From a virus: DNA of 64,000 nt. Numbering within the stretch: the stretch's first letter is position 1; every line of letters starts with the position of its first letter. The notes beneath the pieces were generated by a model. That model ran no database searches. It was not told the origin of the DNA and saw only the letters and a list, made by a program, of their open reading frames with translations. Position numbers and translations under genes: made by a program. Location of the stretch: IMG/VR virus record IMGVR_UViG_3300034279_001754, positions 1 through 64,000 of that record. One strand, 5' to 3'. Shown piece by piece: positions 1-8,700 of the stretch.

Positions 1-193
1 CGGAAAGCTTCGATTGCTCCCGGTGTGGTTCCGGGGGGATAGTTGTAGGCCAATGGTTTAGTCATTGCGGTATGTGAATATGGGTGATGAATCATTTTGT
101 AGTTGGGTGTCGGATGTTTTAGTGAATGGTTGTGGATGTCTGGGGGAGAACAATGGTGGGGGCATTAGTGTTCTATGAGCCTAGGAAGGATGT

Positions 194-517
194 TTATTGA
201 GAGTTTCGGCCCCCATCATTGGCCACTTGTTTGGTACGTCCGCAAACATAACCTTTTAGAAAGGCCACAAAGGATGAACCAATTGGCGTGTCTCCCATGA
301 CCACTGTTGCAATACGCCCCGTCGATACAGAATGTGTCCCCTCGATAGATGCTGTAAGATGAGCGGTATCATCCTCAGTCATTGGCCAAATGGCCAGGAA
401 GTCTCTTAAGGCGCCATTCCAGTATATCTTGTCGGTTGCTGTTAACGGGGGCATTAAGTGGTCTGGTTTGTCTTTTTCCATGGAAGGGTCAATAGTAGCG
501 AATGGGGCGGTGGACAT
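194..517 (-). CDS. hypothetical protein
   Basis: Unrecognised soluble protein of about 107 residues. No signal peptide, membrane segment or motif is visible. The frame is open to 562, but that start would overlap the membrane-protein gene at 489-932 by 74 bases, so I take the internal ATG at 517 (MSTAPF). An ATG at 481 (MEKDKP) would remove the overlap and is also possible. Confidence 0.6.
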   Translation of the reverse strand: MSTAPFATIDPSMEKDKPDHLMPPLTATDKIYWNGALRDFLAIWPMTEDDTAHLTASIEGTHSVSTGRIATVVMGDTPIGSSFVAFLKGYVCGRTKQVANDGGRNSQ

Positions 518-932
518 ATAAGGTGTTAGCAAGGCCAAGGATACCAAGTATGATGGCAACAACTGATGGAAAACCTGCAGATTTTCTAACTCCGATGGAA
601 ATTGCGAGCCAACTTACCAGACACTGCAAGGCGAAGATTACCGCCAGGATAGCCACATGGGTTTGTTTCCTATAATTACGAATTACCAAATTGTATGTTC
701 TAAAAGCTTTGGCCAGATGGCTAATGGGACAGTGAATGTAGCAGGTAACGGCAAGGAGTGTGATAGCGTAGGATACCAGAACGGAATTCACAGGAGTAGC
801 CATGACCCCCAGAAACAAAGTGACAAAAGCAATTAAACAGTGGAAAGCAAAAATAATTGTTAGTTCCAGAGTGGAATTTCTTTGCCTATAGCGGCGAATG
901 TGCCAATTTGCGTAACGGATTAGGGGGAGCAT
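489..932 (-). CDS. four-helix membrane protein with internal duplication
   Basis: A 147-residue protein with about four hydrophobic segments. The two halves are repeats of each other: each opens with a basic stretch (IRYANWHIRRYRQ; FRTYNLVIRNYRK), then a helix containing IIFAFHCL or VIFALQCL, and ends in YIHCPI or YVHRPI. This points to an ancient tandem duplication of a two-helix hairpin. The function is unknown; an inner-membrane location is inferred from hydrophobicity. Confidence 0.75.
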   Translation of the reverse strand: MLPLIRYANWHIRRYRQRNSTLELTIIFAFHCLIAFVTLFLGVMATPVNSVLVSYAITLLAVTCYIHCPISHLAKAFRTYNLVIRNYRKQTHVAILAVIFALQCLVSWLAISIGVRKSAGFPSVVAIILGILGLANTLYVHRPIRYY

Positions 933-988
933 TTTATTTCAGGGGTAAACTTTTGGGCATCAGCCACCGGGTCCTTTGGGCACTGGCA

Positions 989-2086
989 TCAGCCACTCTT
1001 CTTCCCCTTGGATAAGAGCCATTCATTACTAATGGCCTTGAAGGAAAACTCAGAATCATTGGACTTAAATACTAGGCCTTCGCGTTTAACTTTGGGGTTC
1101 ATGGACGGGCCATCGGCGTACGCCAGTAGCTCATCAAGGTTGGCAAAACTATCAGTTACACACATTGCGGGGTGTAGGACGGGGGCATGAGTCAAATCGG
1201 CACCCAATGGAACTAAGTGCTCATTTAAAATGTTCATTCTGGCCCCTGGCTTCATGTAGGTCTGGTTGTCGATATCGAAAATATCAAACAGGAAAAGCCG
1301 TTGTCCCTTGATTCCTTCCTGATTGCCCTGGATGCCTTCTCCAAGGGTTTCCGACTGCAAGGCAATACTGTGACCAGTCTTCCCATTGTATGCAAGCATA
1401 GCATCGATGATACCCTGGGTCCTAGCAGCCTTCCAGAAACTATTGCCTTCGGTTTCCTTGAGATCAAGGTTACGGCTGCACACCCCAATGTCACCGTCTT
1501 TGACGTAGATAGTACATGAGGACCCGTCCAGCTTCACGGTAACTTCGTAAGTTTCCCCCTTGTGGCGCTCAAAGATTTCGTCCACAATATTTTGGGCCCT
1601 AGACTGATCAGTCCTAGGAATCCAGCTAGGGAAGTTGCCTCTTACAGTGCCAGCCAAACAAGCCGGTACAGGAGCCTCCCATTTCTGAATGCCGAGAATT
1701 TCGGTTACGTCATCACCCTCCTTTATAAAACGTAAGCAACCTTCATCATCCCTAACTTGGAAGAATCCCCCATTCAGTGTCTCCGCAAATGGCAACAGTA
1801 GACCTTGTGACAGGGTTCCCTTCAGCCGGATAGTCCGCAGCTTCTCCCCTTTAACTCCATTATACTCACGGGGTTCTTTCCCATTAGAAAGGAAGGGCGC
1901 CAACTCGTGAGGAATAAATGAGTCGGGTTCTGCGTAAATTACTAAATCCCCAACCTCATATTTCCCCACAGAGTCAACTACCCACCAGCCATTCACACGG
2001 TAGGCACAGATTCTATCGGCTTTAGGGATGGGGCGAATTTCCGCGATGCGTTGGACAGATGCAAGTTTGCGTTCGATGTTTGCCAT
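989..2086 (-). CDS. RNA ligase, DRB0094 (Rnl5-like) family
   Basis: ATP-dependent RNA ligase of the covalent nucleotidyltransferase superfamily. Motif I is VKLDGSS near residue 185, where Lys takes AMP. Motif III-like LQSETLGEG lies near 245, motif IV EGLVFKSN near 340 and motif V FSFKAIS near 350. The N-terminal 120 residues look like the OB-type domain typical of the DRB0094 family, and 365 residues is normal for it. Members seal nicked or broken RNA. Together with the second ligase at 9719 and the odd tRNA set, tRNA repair is a reasonable role. The start at 2086 is followed by a typical MANIERKLASV terminus. Confidence 0.9.
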   Translation of the reverse strand: MANIERKLASVQRIAEIRPIPKADRICAYRVNGWWVVDSVGKYEVGDLVIYAEPDSFIPHELAPFLSNGKEPREYNGVKGEKLRTIRLKGTLSQGLLLPFAETLNGGFFQVRDDEGCLRFIKEGDDVTEILGIQKWEAPVPACLAGTVRGNFPSWIPRTDQSRAQNIVDEIFERHKGETYEVTVKLDGSSCTIYVKDGDIGVCSRNLDLKETEGNSFWKAARTQGIIDAMLAYNGKTGHSIALQSETLGEGIQGNQEGIKGQRLFLFDIFDIDNQTYMKPGARMNILNEHLVPLGADLTHAPVLHPAMCVTDSFANLDELLAYADGPSMNPKVKREGLVFKSNDSEFSFKAISNEWLLSKGKKSG

Positions 2087-2181
2087 GTTGACTTCGGGGG
2101 TTTGACTCTGGGGGGGGTTTGTAGCCCGGTATTTGACTTCGGTGTTAATCTAGTAGGTACTTACGAATTGGAAGGGAAAAT

Positions 2182-2658
2182 TCAAGTTAAGGGTTTCTCA
2201 GACTTTGCGGCATTGATTCTCTCCACTTGGGCCTTGGCGTAATGACATACGGCTTTTCGGATAAGGTCAGATCTAGCGATTCCCTCTTCCTCCGCAAGAA
2301 TTTTCACTGCCTCATAAAAGGTTTTAGATACGCGAAGATCAATATTTATAAGTTTTTGGGGTTCATCTTCGGTGGTTCCAATACCTGTATCAAAACATTC
2401 GCTTTGTTTCACTTCCGTAGAAGCTCCCTCAAGCTCATTCCATTGTGTCACGGCCTTCGGTTTCTGAATCCAATCAGCTGGATTGCCGACGGTAGAAGCC
2501 GCAAAGTCAATGTCCAAAGTCATGTTATCTTTGTTGACGCGGGGGACCCCATAACGGACCACAGAGCCCCGGGGAACAGCGTAATGCTCATTGCCAACCC
2601 AGTTCCAAAACTCAACGAGATCAATTTCGATTGTTCCTTCAGATGTGAATGTGGCCAT
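2182..2658 (-). CDS. hypothetical protein with C-terminal ribbon-helix-helix-like domain
   Basis: A 158-residue protein. The last 55 residues read like a ribbon-helix-helix DNA-binding fold: a short strand (INIDLRVS) and two helices ending in ARSDLIRKAVCHYAKAQ. The N-terminal 100 residues are unrecognised. A phage or plasmid-type transcription regulator is possible. The leader is A/C-rich (CAACAACC...), with no obvious Shine-Dalgarno. Confidence 0.75.
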   Translation of the reverse strand: MATFTSEGTIEIDLVEFWNWVGNEHYAVPRGSVVRYGVPRVNKDNMTLDIDFAASTVGNPADWIQKPKAVTQWNELEGASTEVKQSECFDTGIGTTEDEPQKLINIDLRVSKTFYEAVKILAEEEGIARSDLIRKAVCHYAKAQVERINAAKSEKPLT

Positions 2659-2788
2659 TTGTGGTTTGGTGGTTGTTGAGAGGTAAAGGGATGCTAACGA
2701 GATCAGTGTAGCACGCTTTTGGATCGGTGACTGGAATCAGGATGTTGCAATCATCATAGCGCGTTATGGATGTTGCTGCTAAACGGCA

Positions 2789-3088
2789 TTAGGCTTGGGC
2801 GGGCCCTAGCCCACCGTAAATGGGGTCAATAAATGCACCCAAGTTGCCATCCGGCTGGACTACATCCGCTACCATCATAAGTGCCCTATGACAGTCCCGT
2901 CTTTGACGAATTCCGCCTAGTTTGTATGCAGATAGAGCGTAAGATTGGGCTAATTCTAGGAACGAATCGCGGATGCCTGGCGGTAACTTTTCGATTTTGT
3001 TTCGGGTTTCCTCGGGAATACCCAACCAAAGTGCTTCTAGGTCGGCTTCCGTTTTATAGTCGGGGATGGAAATCAGGATGTTGGTCAT
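2789..3088 (-). CDS. hypothetical protein
   Basis: A 99-residue unrecognised protein, mostly helical by composition (EADLEALWLGIPEETRNKIEKL), with no membrane segment. It stands alone between 80- and 60-base gaps whose upstream sides contain CATCATAGC, a weak TATGATG-like -10. Confidence 0.65.
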   Translation of the reverse strand: MTNILISIPDYKTEADLEALWLGIPEETRNKIEKLPPGIRDSFLELAQSYALSAYKLGGIRQRRDCHRALMMVADVVQPDGNLGAFIDPIYGGLGPAQA

Positions 3089-3144
3089 TGGGCGATGGTG
3101 ATGTGGTGGGATGATGCAGTCATCATAGCACGTTTTCTCAGGGT

Positions 3145-3510
3145 TTATGCCTGGCTAGCCTTAGCAGCTTCCACAACCTGACGCAACCGGAACACTGTTG
3201 CACGGTCTGGCAAGCGCCTACTGTGCCAATCGTAATTGAGGTCGAAATTAATATCCTCCCAAGTGTAACCATAGGCGAACGGAAAAGTACCAACCCAAAG
3301 CCTTAAGTCCCCTAACAGGATTGTGTAGACCACTCTACCATTATAACCCCGCTCCAAAATAAGGCCCGTATCAGGATCATCCAGAAGTTGATTTATTTTT
3401 TGAGAGTGAGTTTTAGAAGTCCTATAGTTGCGTATGTATGTTCCAAAATGTGTCCAATAGAGAATTTTATCCCTAATACTAGATTCGATAGCAATGTCAG
3501 AGATTTTCAT
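3145..3510 (-). CDS. hypothetical protein
   Basis: A 121-residue soluble protein, rich in aromatic residues in the middle (LRLWVGTFPFAYGYTWEDINF). I do not recognise the family. The start at 3510 follows an A/C-rich leader (AACACTGAAGGACAAACA), which includes an AAGGA Shine-Dalgarno-like stretch. Confidence 0.7.
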   Translation of the reverse strand: MKISDIAIESSIRDKILYWTHFGTYIRNYRTSKTHSQKINQLLDDPDTGLILERGYNGRVVYTILLGDLRLWVGTFPFAYGYTWEDINFDLNYDWHSRRLPDRATVFRLRQVVEAAKASQA

Positions 3511-3618
3511 TGTTTGTCCTTCAGTGTTTGTTTTGGTGGGGTTTACGCGGTAAACCTAGCATTTTCGCCATGTAAAAACAAGGGTGCGAACCGAACCGGC
3601 TAGGCCGGTTAACCGCTC

Positions 3619-4512
3619 TCACGCCAATAGTTCCTGGCGGACTTCTTCCCTTAACGCTGCGATTTTGCCAAGAGCAGAAGTGTAAGCAGAACGAGAAGTT
3701 TTCACAGGTGAAATACCCGACACCGCCCTATAAATATCATCCAGGTCACTAAGCACTTCTCCAGCATTTTTCAGATTTGGCTTAGTCCGGTGCTTTGCGA
3801 TAAACAGTTTTACTTCGGTTTCAACTCGCTTTTGAATCCGTTCTTTTTCTTGCTTGCACTGCTCTAACGTACCGATGAAAGCATAGGCACGAGAATAATC
3901 CATGTCATTAAACCCCAGGTAAATACCATCGATTTGTGCAAATCGAATTCCTGATGAGGTAGCTCCACCCAGTGTGTAGGTTAACCCGTGGGTTTCACAA
4001 TAAGCCTTAAATTCTCGAACCGAAATTGCAAGGCGATCTAGAGAGTATAGGTGTGCCTTAGAGACCATTCCGGGTGCGTTCCATAGGGACCGGATGTCGG
4101 GGTCACCAGAGTTCGTTCTAACTTCGGTCAGTTCAAGTGTTACAGATTCTCTATCGAATTTGTCCTCAGTATAAACTGGAGTCCAGGTTTTGAGGAAACG
4201 TCTATAGGAGAACTCCTGGTCAAGATCCGAGAAAGAATAACAATCGCTGTATTCGCTGTCTTCTGTAGCTCCGACTAAAAGCGAACTCTTTTCCGACGTA
4301 TAGGATTCAACAGATTTGATCTCCCCCTGTTCATCCACGTAATGTGAGATTACGCCAGGGATTTTTCGGACGCTTTTGATGCTTAATGGGTCTGAAACAA
4401 CGAAAGTATTTGCACTTACTGGGACCCCGTCTACTTCCAGGCTGTGATAGTCCCTAGTAACAAGGTAGCTCCCCTCATTAACAAGGTGAATGGCTTTTAG
4501 ATTTACGGTCAT
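3619..4512 (-). CDS. hypothetical protein, about 297 residues
   Basis: Unrecognised. The frame is open to 4662, but a good promoter lies inside that extension (4582-4610), so I start at 4512 (MTVNLKAIHLV), just after a CAACACCAACCCAAACCA leader. The C-terminal third is helical and basic, around the motif EQCKQEKERIQKRVE, and may form a coiled coil. Confidence 0.7.
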   Translation of the reverse strand: MTVNLKAIHLVNEGSYLVTRDYHSLEVDGVPVSANTFVVSDPLSIKSVRKIPGVISHYVDEQGEIKSVESYTSEKSSLLVGATEDSEYSDCYSFSDLDQEFSYRRFLKTWTPVYTEDKFDRESVTLELTEVRTNSGDPDIRSLWNAPGMVSKAHLYSLDRLAISVREFKAYCETHGLTYTLGGATSSGIRFAQIDGIYLGFNDMDYSRAYAFIGTLEQCKQEKERIQKRVETEVKLFIAKHRTKPNLKNAGEVLSDLDDIYRAVSGISPVKTSRSAYTSALGKIAALREEVRQELLA

Positions 4513-4581
4513 TGGTTTGGGTTGGTGTTGTCGGGAGCCCTTGTCCACGATAATCGGGGCTTTTTCTTCGGAGTCCCCCCA

Positions 4582-4610
4582 AGTATAGGGCTTTTTCTTT
4601 GCTAAGAAAA
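4582..4610 (-). promoter_or_regulatory. sigma70-type promoter
   Basis: -35 TTTTCT, 17-base spacer, -10 TATACT. It is preceded by the palindrome GGGCGGTTAACCGCCC. It drives the gene starting at 4512, with a leader of about 65 bases, and shows that the longer frame to 4662 is not the translated start. Confidence 0.6.
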
Positions 4611-4654
4611 GGGCGGTTAACCGCCCCACATCGCAACGAGAAGAGTTGGGGTAT

Positions 4655-4750
4655 TTATTCAACGTCTAATTTGTATATATCGTCTAAAATAACGCTAACA
4701 TCAATTTCGTCTTCTGGCTCATCTTCCCCCTTCAACCCGAAAGTAATCAT
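4655..4750 (-). CDS. small acidic protein, 31 residues
   Basis: Short frame starting MITFGLKGEDEPEDE and ending YKLDVE. It is strongly acidic and in good codon context. It overlaps the end of the fragment at 4719-4928. The family is unknown and it could be spurious. Confidence 0.35.
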   Translation of the reverse strand: MITFGLKGEDEPEDEIDVSVILDDIYKLDVE

Positions 4751-4928
4751 AGTAATTCTCTAGATATGTGGCCAAGTCTTCCAGTGCCTCTTCCATCGTA
4801 TGGAATCCAAACCATTTCGACTCATGGTGTTTTCTCGCAAGGTTCGAAGAAGGATTCAACTGCCAAGTCCACCGATCCCACCATTCACCCTCATCTCTTT
4901 TCGGAGCGTGGGAAATTGTTTGCCTTTA
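4719..4928 (-). pseudogene. reading-frame fragment without a good start
   Basis: After two in-frame TAA codons that end the gene at 4935-5249, the same frame stays open and looks coding (EWWDRWTWQLNPSS, then MEEALEDLATYLENYY). The only ATG is at 4796, giving 25 residues. It may be the tail of a once longer protein, or a small gene with a rare start codon. Confidence 0.35.
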
Positions 4929-4934
4929 GTTACC

Positions 4935-5249
4935 TTACGAGTCAATTACAGGATACAGCAGTTTCAAGGTATTTTCCGCGCCCCAACTTTGTATTAGGGG
5001 TCCACTCTTATGGCTTGACAGTTTCTGTTTGTCCCTCCTGTAGACTTTAAAGCATTGCACCATAGCGTAACCTGGTGCGTCGGGATGAGGGAAGTACTCC
5101 TTAACAATTTCAAAAAGTTCAAATTCTAGGCCGTCACTTTTAGTAAAGTAGCATATATGTTTCGTCTTTAGTGGAGGGTCATCGGTGTTTACAAAGTAAA
5201 CATGTGTTTGCTCTTCGTTATTTTCTGTAACTTGTTTACGGTCAGTCAT
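4935..5249 (-). CDS. hypothetical protein
   Basis: A 104-residue unrecognised protein. Its first seven residues, MTDRKQV, are the same as those of the gene at 11848-12132, although the rest differs. This suggests a copied 5' end. A promoter lies 36 bases upstream (5285-5313). Confidence 0.7.
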   Translation of the reverse strand: MTDRKQVTENNEEQTHVYFVNTDDPPLKTKHICYFTKSDGLEFELFEIVKEYFPHPDAPGYAMVQCFKVYRRDKQKLSSHKSGPLIQSWGAENTLKLLYPVIDS

Positions 5250-5284
5250 TGTTAGCGATCAGAAAAGTCGGGAGTATCCAAATA

Positions 5285-5313
5285 AGTATAGCGGTATTGT
5301 AGACCTATGGCAA
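5285..5313 (-). promoter_or_regulatory. sigma70-type promoter
   Basis: -35 TTGCCA, 17-base spacer ending GC, -10 TATACT, with GGTTAACC just upstream. It drives the gene at 4935-5249. Confidence 0.6.
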
Positions 5314-5329
5314 GGTCGGTTAACCGCCC

Positions 5330-5585
5330 TGCCCCCTCTTTTACTTTCTGGGGCCGACCGCAGACCCAAACTTATTGCAAGTCTTGACATCGACCCAAGG
5401 TCTTCACGACCTCTTTTAGTTCTAAAAATTTCCAGTGAATCTACCCGTGTGCCACCCCATTCATCAATGTAAACTTTGTGGTGATCCCGTCATTGTAACA
5501 ACGGATCGTGGACCCCCCCTGTCTTTAGCCAATGGGCAGTGTCTTCGAGCCACTCGCTGAATTTTTGTTTTAATTTTTCAAACAT
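5330..5585 (-). pseudogene. broken small gene with in-frame TGA
   Basis: ATG at 5585 opens MFEKLKQKFSEWLEDTAHWL and reaches TGA at 5490-5492 after 31 codons. The same frame then continues with protein-like sequence (DHHKVYIDEWGGTRVDSLEIF). A run of seven G just before the stop gives a second possibility: a homopolymer indel that moved the frame. Either way the gene looks damaged or recoded. Confidence 0.45.
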
Positions 5586-5593
5586 GTTGGTAA

Positions 5594-5830
5594 CTAGAAA
5601 GAGTCCAAGTCTATGCGATCCCCTAAAATCAGTTCCTCAGGCAACAACCCTTTGGCCACAACTTCCTGATGGTCTGTGCAACGATCAAAAGCCAAGGGCC
5701 TTGCTTTGTAACAATTCCATAACAACAGATTCCGAAACCATCCACCCGGTCGCATGTCTAGTTTGGATGCGATTTCAGGCGTTATCTTTTGTATTGGTAT
5801 CACAATGACTGGTTCAAGTTTCGGCAACAT
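5594..5830 (-). CDS. hypothetical protein
   Basis: Unrecognised, about 78 residues, starting MLPKLEPVIVIPIQ; an ATG two codons earlier (5836) is equally possible. The frame is open to 5932, but that part lies under the upstream gene (5814-6113). The 17-base overlap suggests translational coupling. Confidence 0.6.
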   Translation of the reverse strand: MLPKLEPVIVIPIQKITPEIASKLDMRPGGWFRNLLLWNCYKARPLAFDRCTDHQEVVAKGLLPEELILGDRIDLDSF

Positions 5831-6113
5831 CACCATTGGTAACATTCCCGATGTCATTAACTTTAAGGCAATCGCCTTGGCATGGGCACCCGTAGATTTC
5901 ATTTTCCAGGGGTCGCCCAGCTTTGAGGTCACCTATGTAACAACAAGCTTCTTCCATTATGGTTGCCATATCTGGCATTACTTCCGAATAGTAATCCCCT
6001 AAGCAACCTTGAGCGGCTTTACAGGAAGGTAGCCACGTCCAAAGATCGTAGGCTTTGTCTTGTCTTTCCTCCAATTGTTTGGAGAACCTAATTAAATCTC
6101 CTTCGAGTGACAT
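5814..6113 (-). CDS. hypothetical protein
   Basis: A 99-residue helical protein with two Cys pairs (EEACCYIG; YGCPCQGDC), so it may bind metal. The family is not recognised. It sits upstream of, and overlaps, the gene at 5594. Confidence 0.65.
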   Translation of the reverse strand: MSLEGDLIRFSKQLEERQDKAYDLWTWLPSCKAAQGCLGDYYSEVMPDMATIMEEACCYIGDLKAGRPLENEIYGCPCQGDCLKVNDIGNVTNGDVAET

Positions 6114-6235
6114 TTTGATTGAGTGTAGGGTAGCTGAGGGGGTATGGACTCACACCTAGTATAGGAGACCCTAAGGCAAATGACTAGTGGTGAAAACCGA
6201 ACATGCCACCCTGGCCAAACTCCCCCTAGCCACTT

Positions 6236-6490
6236 CTATTTGGGATGAACAAGGTTCGTCAAATCCGCAGGCTGTAGTTCTACCATGTAGATTGAATTCC
6301 GGAGGATAAACGGATTCAGCACAATTGCATTACCTTTTTCATCCTGTAAGGTATAGGAATTATCTTCCTTATGGCATCCATCCCCTAGCTCTTCCAGCTC
6401 TGTGGTTAAGACTTCGTACCTCTCCCTGGAATAAGGCTCGTGTCTTGTTGCGATGATTCCGAAATCTTTTGTAATAATTTTTACTCTCAT
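6236..6490 (-). CDS. hypothetical protein
   Basis: An 84-residue protein, mostly beta by pattern (MRVKIITKDFGIIATRH). Unrecognised. It ends in a TAG, showing that TAG is used as a normal terminator here. Confidence 0.65.
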   Translation of the reverse strand: MRVKIITKDFGIIATRHEPYSRERYEVLTTELEELGDGCHKEDNSYTLQDEKGNAIVLNPFILRNSIYMVELQPADLTNLVHPK

Positions 6491-6521
6491 TTTGCTTTCG
6501 GGTATGTGAATTCAGTAGTTG

Positions 6522-7370
6522 TCAATCTTCGTCATTATCGTCGTCATCGTCGTCATCGTTGCCATCGGTATCATCCTCGATGTCATCATCATCGTCATCA
6601 TCATCATCATCATCATCACCACCGGTACCGAACCAGCCATCGTCCCCATCGGTATCTTCCTCGATATCGTCATCATCACTACCGGCATCATCATCATCAT
6701 CATCATCCCTAAGTCTCAAAACTCTGGCTGACCTATAATTAAAGGTCTTGTTGGGGTCCCCGCCTAATTTTTTCATCCTGTTATATTGAGCTTCAATCTC
6801 GCCAAACTCTACCATTTTAGCCAACAAGTATAGCCTCTCACAAGAGGAAATAAAAGTAGTAGCCGACCCGCAGAGATAAGTCAAACGGGCTTCTTCCATA
6901 ATTTTTTCTTTATCGTCAGGGTTATCATCGAGCCAAACAAGCATCTTTTTATATGCGTCTTTGCTATTCTTGTGCCAGATCTTGCTAGATGTTTTTTCTT
7001 TTCCTTTCCAAGACGGTGATGGAACTTCTAGCCAATCTGGATATTCCCCTATGAAGCGACTTCGGACGATTCTGGTGATACTTTGAGTGTGCCTGGCCCC
7101 GGAAATTACCCTAATCTCTTCAATCAGGTCCTTGGCATCTTGAAATTCTTTGAATAGCTTTTTAAGACTCCTCATTGCATTAGGGTAGTTATCACTCCCC
7201 ATTGCTTCGGTGAAGGCATCAAGCTTCTCTTTGTACTGGGCAAGGAGTTTAAATCTGGATTGTATTACCCTAATAGCATTAATTAGAAGCTTAGTGTCGG
7301 TTAGCTTCATTAGTTCGTCTTGAACTTCAAGGAGATAAGTCCTTGAGTATTTCATATTTTGTATCGTCAT
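6522..7370 (-). CDS. protein with long poly-Asp C-terminal tail
   Basis: A 282-residue protein. Residues 1-215 are helical and basic or mixed, with no recognised domain. Residues 220-282 are almost all Asp and Glu, in blocks separated by Gly, Asn and Thr, including a TDGDDGW segment. The tail is encoded by GAT/GAC triplet repeats. Acidic tails of this kind can mimic DNA or act as flexible electrostatic arms, but nothing here proves either role. Tail length may vary by triplet slippage. Confidence 0.8.
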   Translation of the reverse strand: MTIQNMKYSRTYLLEVQDELMKLTDTKLLINAIRVIQSRFKLLAQYKEKLDAFTEAMGSDNYPNAMRSLKKLFKEFQDAKDLIEEIRVISGARHTQSITRIVRSRFIGEYPDWLEVPSPSWKGKEKTSSKIWHKNSKDAYKKMLVWLDDNPDDKEKIMEEARLTYLCGSATTFISSCERLYLLAKMVEFGEIEAQYNRMKKLGGDPNKTFNYRSARVLRLRDDDDDDDAGSDDDDIEEDTDGDDGWFGTGGDDDDDDDDDDDDIEDDTDGNDDDDDDDNDED

Positions 7371-7510
7371 TTTGTTTCGTAGTAGTTTTGGTTTAAGGGG
7401 ATTTTACTGCTTAGATTTTACCCCTTGCTATTGGGTTAATTGCTGTTGGGACGAATGGGGTATAGGCTAACTCTCGCCTGAGTAAGATGTTCGTCTTGTG
7501 TCCAAATAGT

Positions 7511-7867
7511 TCAATCCCCGTGCCTATCACCCAATCGACCCTTAAGTAGACGCTTTATGGTATCTCCATGACAACGCTTCGGGGCGCAATGGCAGATTAG
7601 CTCTAGTGTTTGAACTTCGGGATTTCTAGCAATTGCAAGCAACTGCTGGAATTGGGCTAATTCTGCCTCTTTCTGTAACAATTTAGGTGGCAACCATTGC
7701 TCATAAGCATCACACACCCGGTCCCTTTCTGCTTGGCTATAGTCGGCCATTACGAAAGGGTTCCCCAAAGATGTGCTGCGATTTATTGCCGCTCTAACGG
7801 TACCTTTAGGTGGTGCTAAGGGTCTTCCGCTAATGCTTTTCTTATTGACTACTTTGATTTCAGCCAT
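7511..7867 (-). CDS. DUF4326 protein
   Basis: A 118-residue protein with the hallmarks of DUF4326: NRSTSLGNPF near residue 28 and CHCAPKRCHGD near residue 92. The family is common in phages and its biochemical role is unknown. It overlaps the upstream gene's stop by a base or so. Confidence 0.85.
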   Translation of the reverse strand: MAEIKVVNKKSISGRPLAPPKGTVRAAINRSTSLGNPFVMADYSQAERDRVCDAYEQWLPPKLLQKEAELAQFQQLLAIARNPEVQTLELICHCAPKRCHGDTIKRLLKGRLGDRHGD

Positions 7868-8341
7868 TTATGCTATGTGTTGAAAAGAACTAGGAGTGGC
7901 TACCAACAATCCCTTAAACTCACGATTGGGTGGGCAATATCGTTTTGTCAAGTCTTTGGGGTCTCCCTCATCGTAGATTACCTCTTTACCATCTTCATCC
8001 ATCAATTTCTCAACGAATACGTGACCATTATGGACACTCTGAATAAGGTAAACAGAGTGGGTTTGAATGAATACCGATTTAAGATTGGGGAAACATACTA
8101 CCATTCGCTCAGGAATAGCCCTCAGTTCTAGCAAGTTTGCCCATCGCTCGGGGTACTCAAGGTCGAATTCTTCTACGGTGAGATCCACTTCGCATTTGTC
8201 AAACATCTGCTTAAGGATGTTCATTCCACGGTATTGAAACATGTATGAAATACTGTCTCGAAGGTTCGGACGAGTAGCCACTTGAACTGTGAAGTCAATT
8301 TCTTGACCCTGGGCGTTAACATAATGTGGAGACTTTGCCAT
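7868..8341 (-). CDS. hypothetical protein
   Basis: Unrecognised, about 157 residues from MAKSPHYVN. The frame is open to 8443, but that part overlaps the gene at 8368-8583. The ATG at 8341 follows an ACCCTCAATAAA leader. The C-terminal half is aromatic and has CPPNREFKG. Confidence 0.65.
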   Translation of the reverse strand: MAKSPHYVNAQGQEIDFTVQVATRPNLRDSISYMFQYRGMNILKQMFDKCEVDLTVEEFDLEYPERWANLLELRAIPERMVVCFPNLKSVFIQTHSVYLIQSVHNGHVFVEKLMDEDGKEVIYDEGDPKDLTKRYCPPNREFKGLLVATPSSFQHIA

Positions 8342-8367
8342 TTTATTGAGGGTTAGAAATCGGGGAG

Positions 8368-8583
8368 TCAATCCAAGGGGAACAACTCGATTGTCACGGT
8401 GATGTTTGCCTCCATCTTGAACTTCGTAAAGCCAATATTCCAATGTGCATCACCGACACGATAGTGTTTTTGATCCAGAGTTAACGTGCTTCCTTTTGCA
8501 GGGATGGCGCCCATCACTACCCGGTAGTCACATTCGATGACTTTATTTCCGAGGTGGGCGTTTGTGAATGTGATTTCGTACAT
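8368..8583 (-). CDS. hypothetical protein
   Basis: A 71-residue beta-rich protein starting MYEITFTNAHLG. The start at 8583 is chosen over 8634 because it follows a CCCCCCAAAAAAA leader and leaves room for the upstream 16-codon remnant. Confidence 0.6.
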   Translation of the reverse strand: MYEITFTNAHLGNKVIECDYRVVMGAIPAKGSTLTLDQKHYRVGDAHWNIGFTKFKMEANITVTIELFPLD

Positions 8584-8611
8584 TTTTTTGGGGGGTAGAG
8601 TAGAGTAATTT

Positions 8612-8662
8612 TCAGACTGATTCAGTGGGGCCATAGCCGTAGACGTATGTTGGCATTGACAT
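8612..8662 (-). pseudogene. 16-codon remnant of the gene at 9341-9629
   Basis: The leader (CAACCCCCTACAAA) and first codons (MSMPTYVYGY) closely match those of the gene starting at 9629 (MSMSTYVKGY), then a TGA follows at codon 17. It looks like a duplicated and truncated 5' end. Confidence 0.5.
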
Positions 8663-8700
8663 TTTGTAGGGGGTTGTTAGTGAGATTAGAAACCGGTGAG

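Noticed and set aside
5430-5560. Plus-strand frame with CKLCGDPV zinc-like motif
   Set aside because: No start, wrong strand for the region and it overlaps a minus-strand frame that looks coding.
6440-6731. Plus-strand His-rich and Ile/Val-rich frames
   Set aside because: They are mirror translations of the GAT/GAC repeat that encodes the poly-Asp tail on the minus strand.
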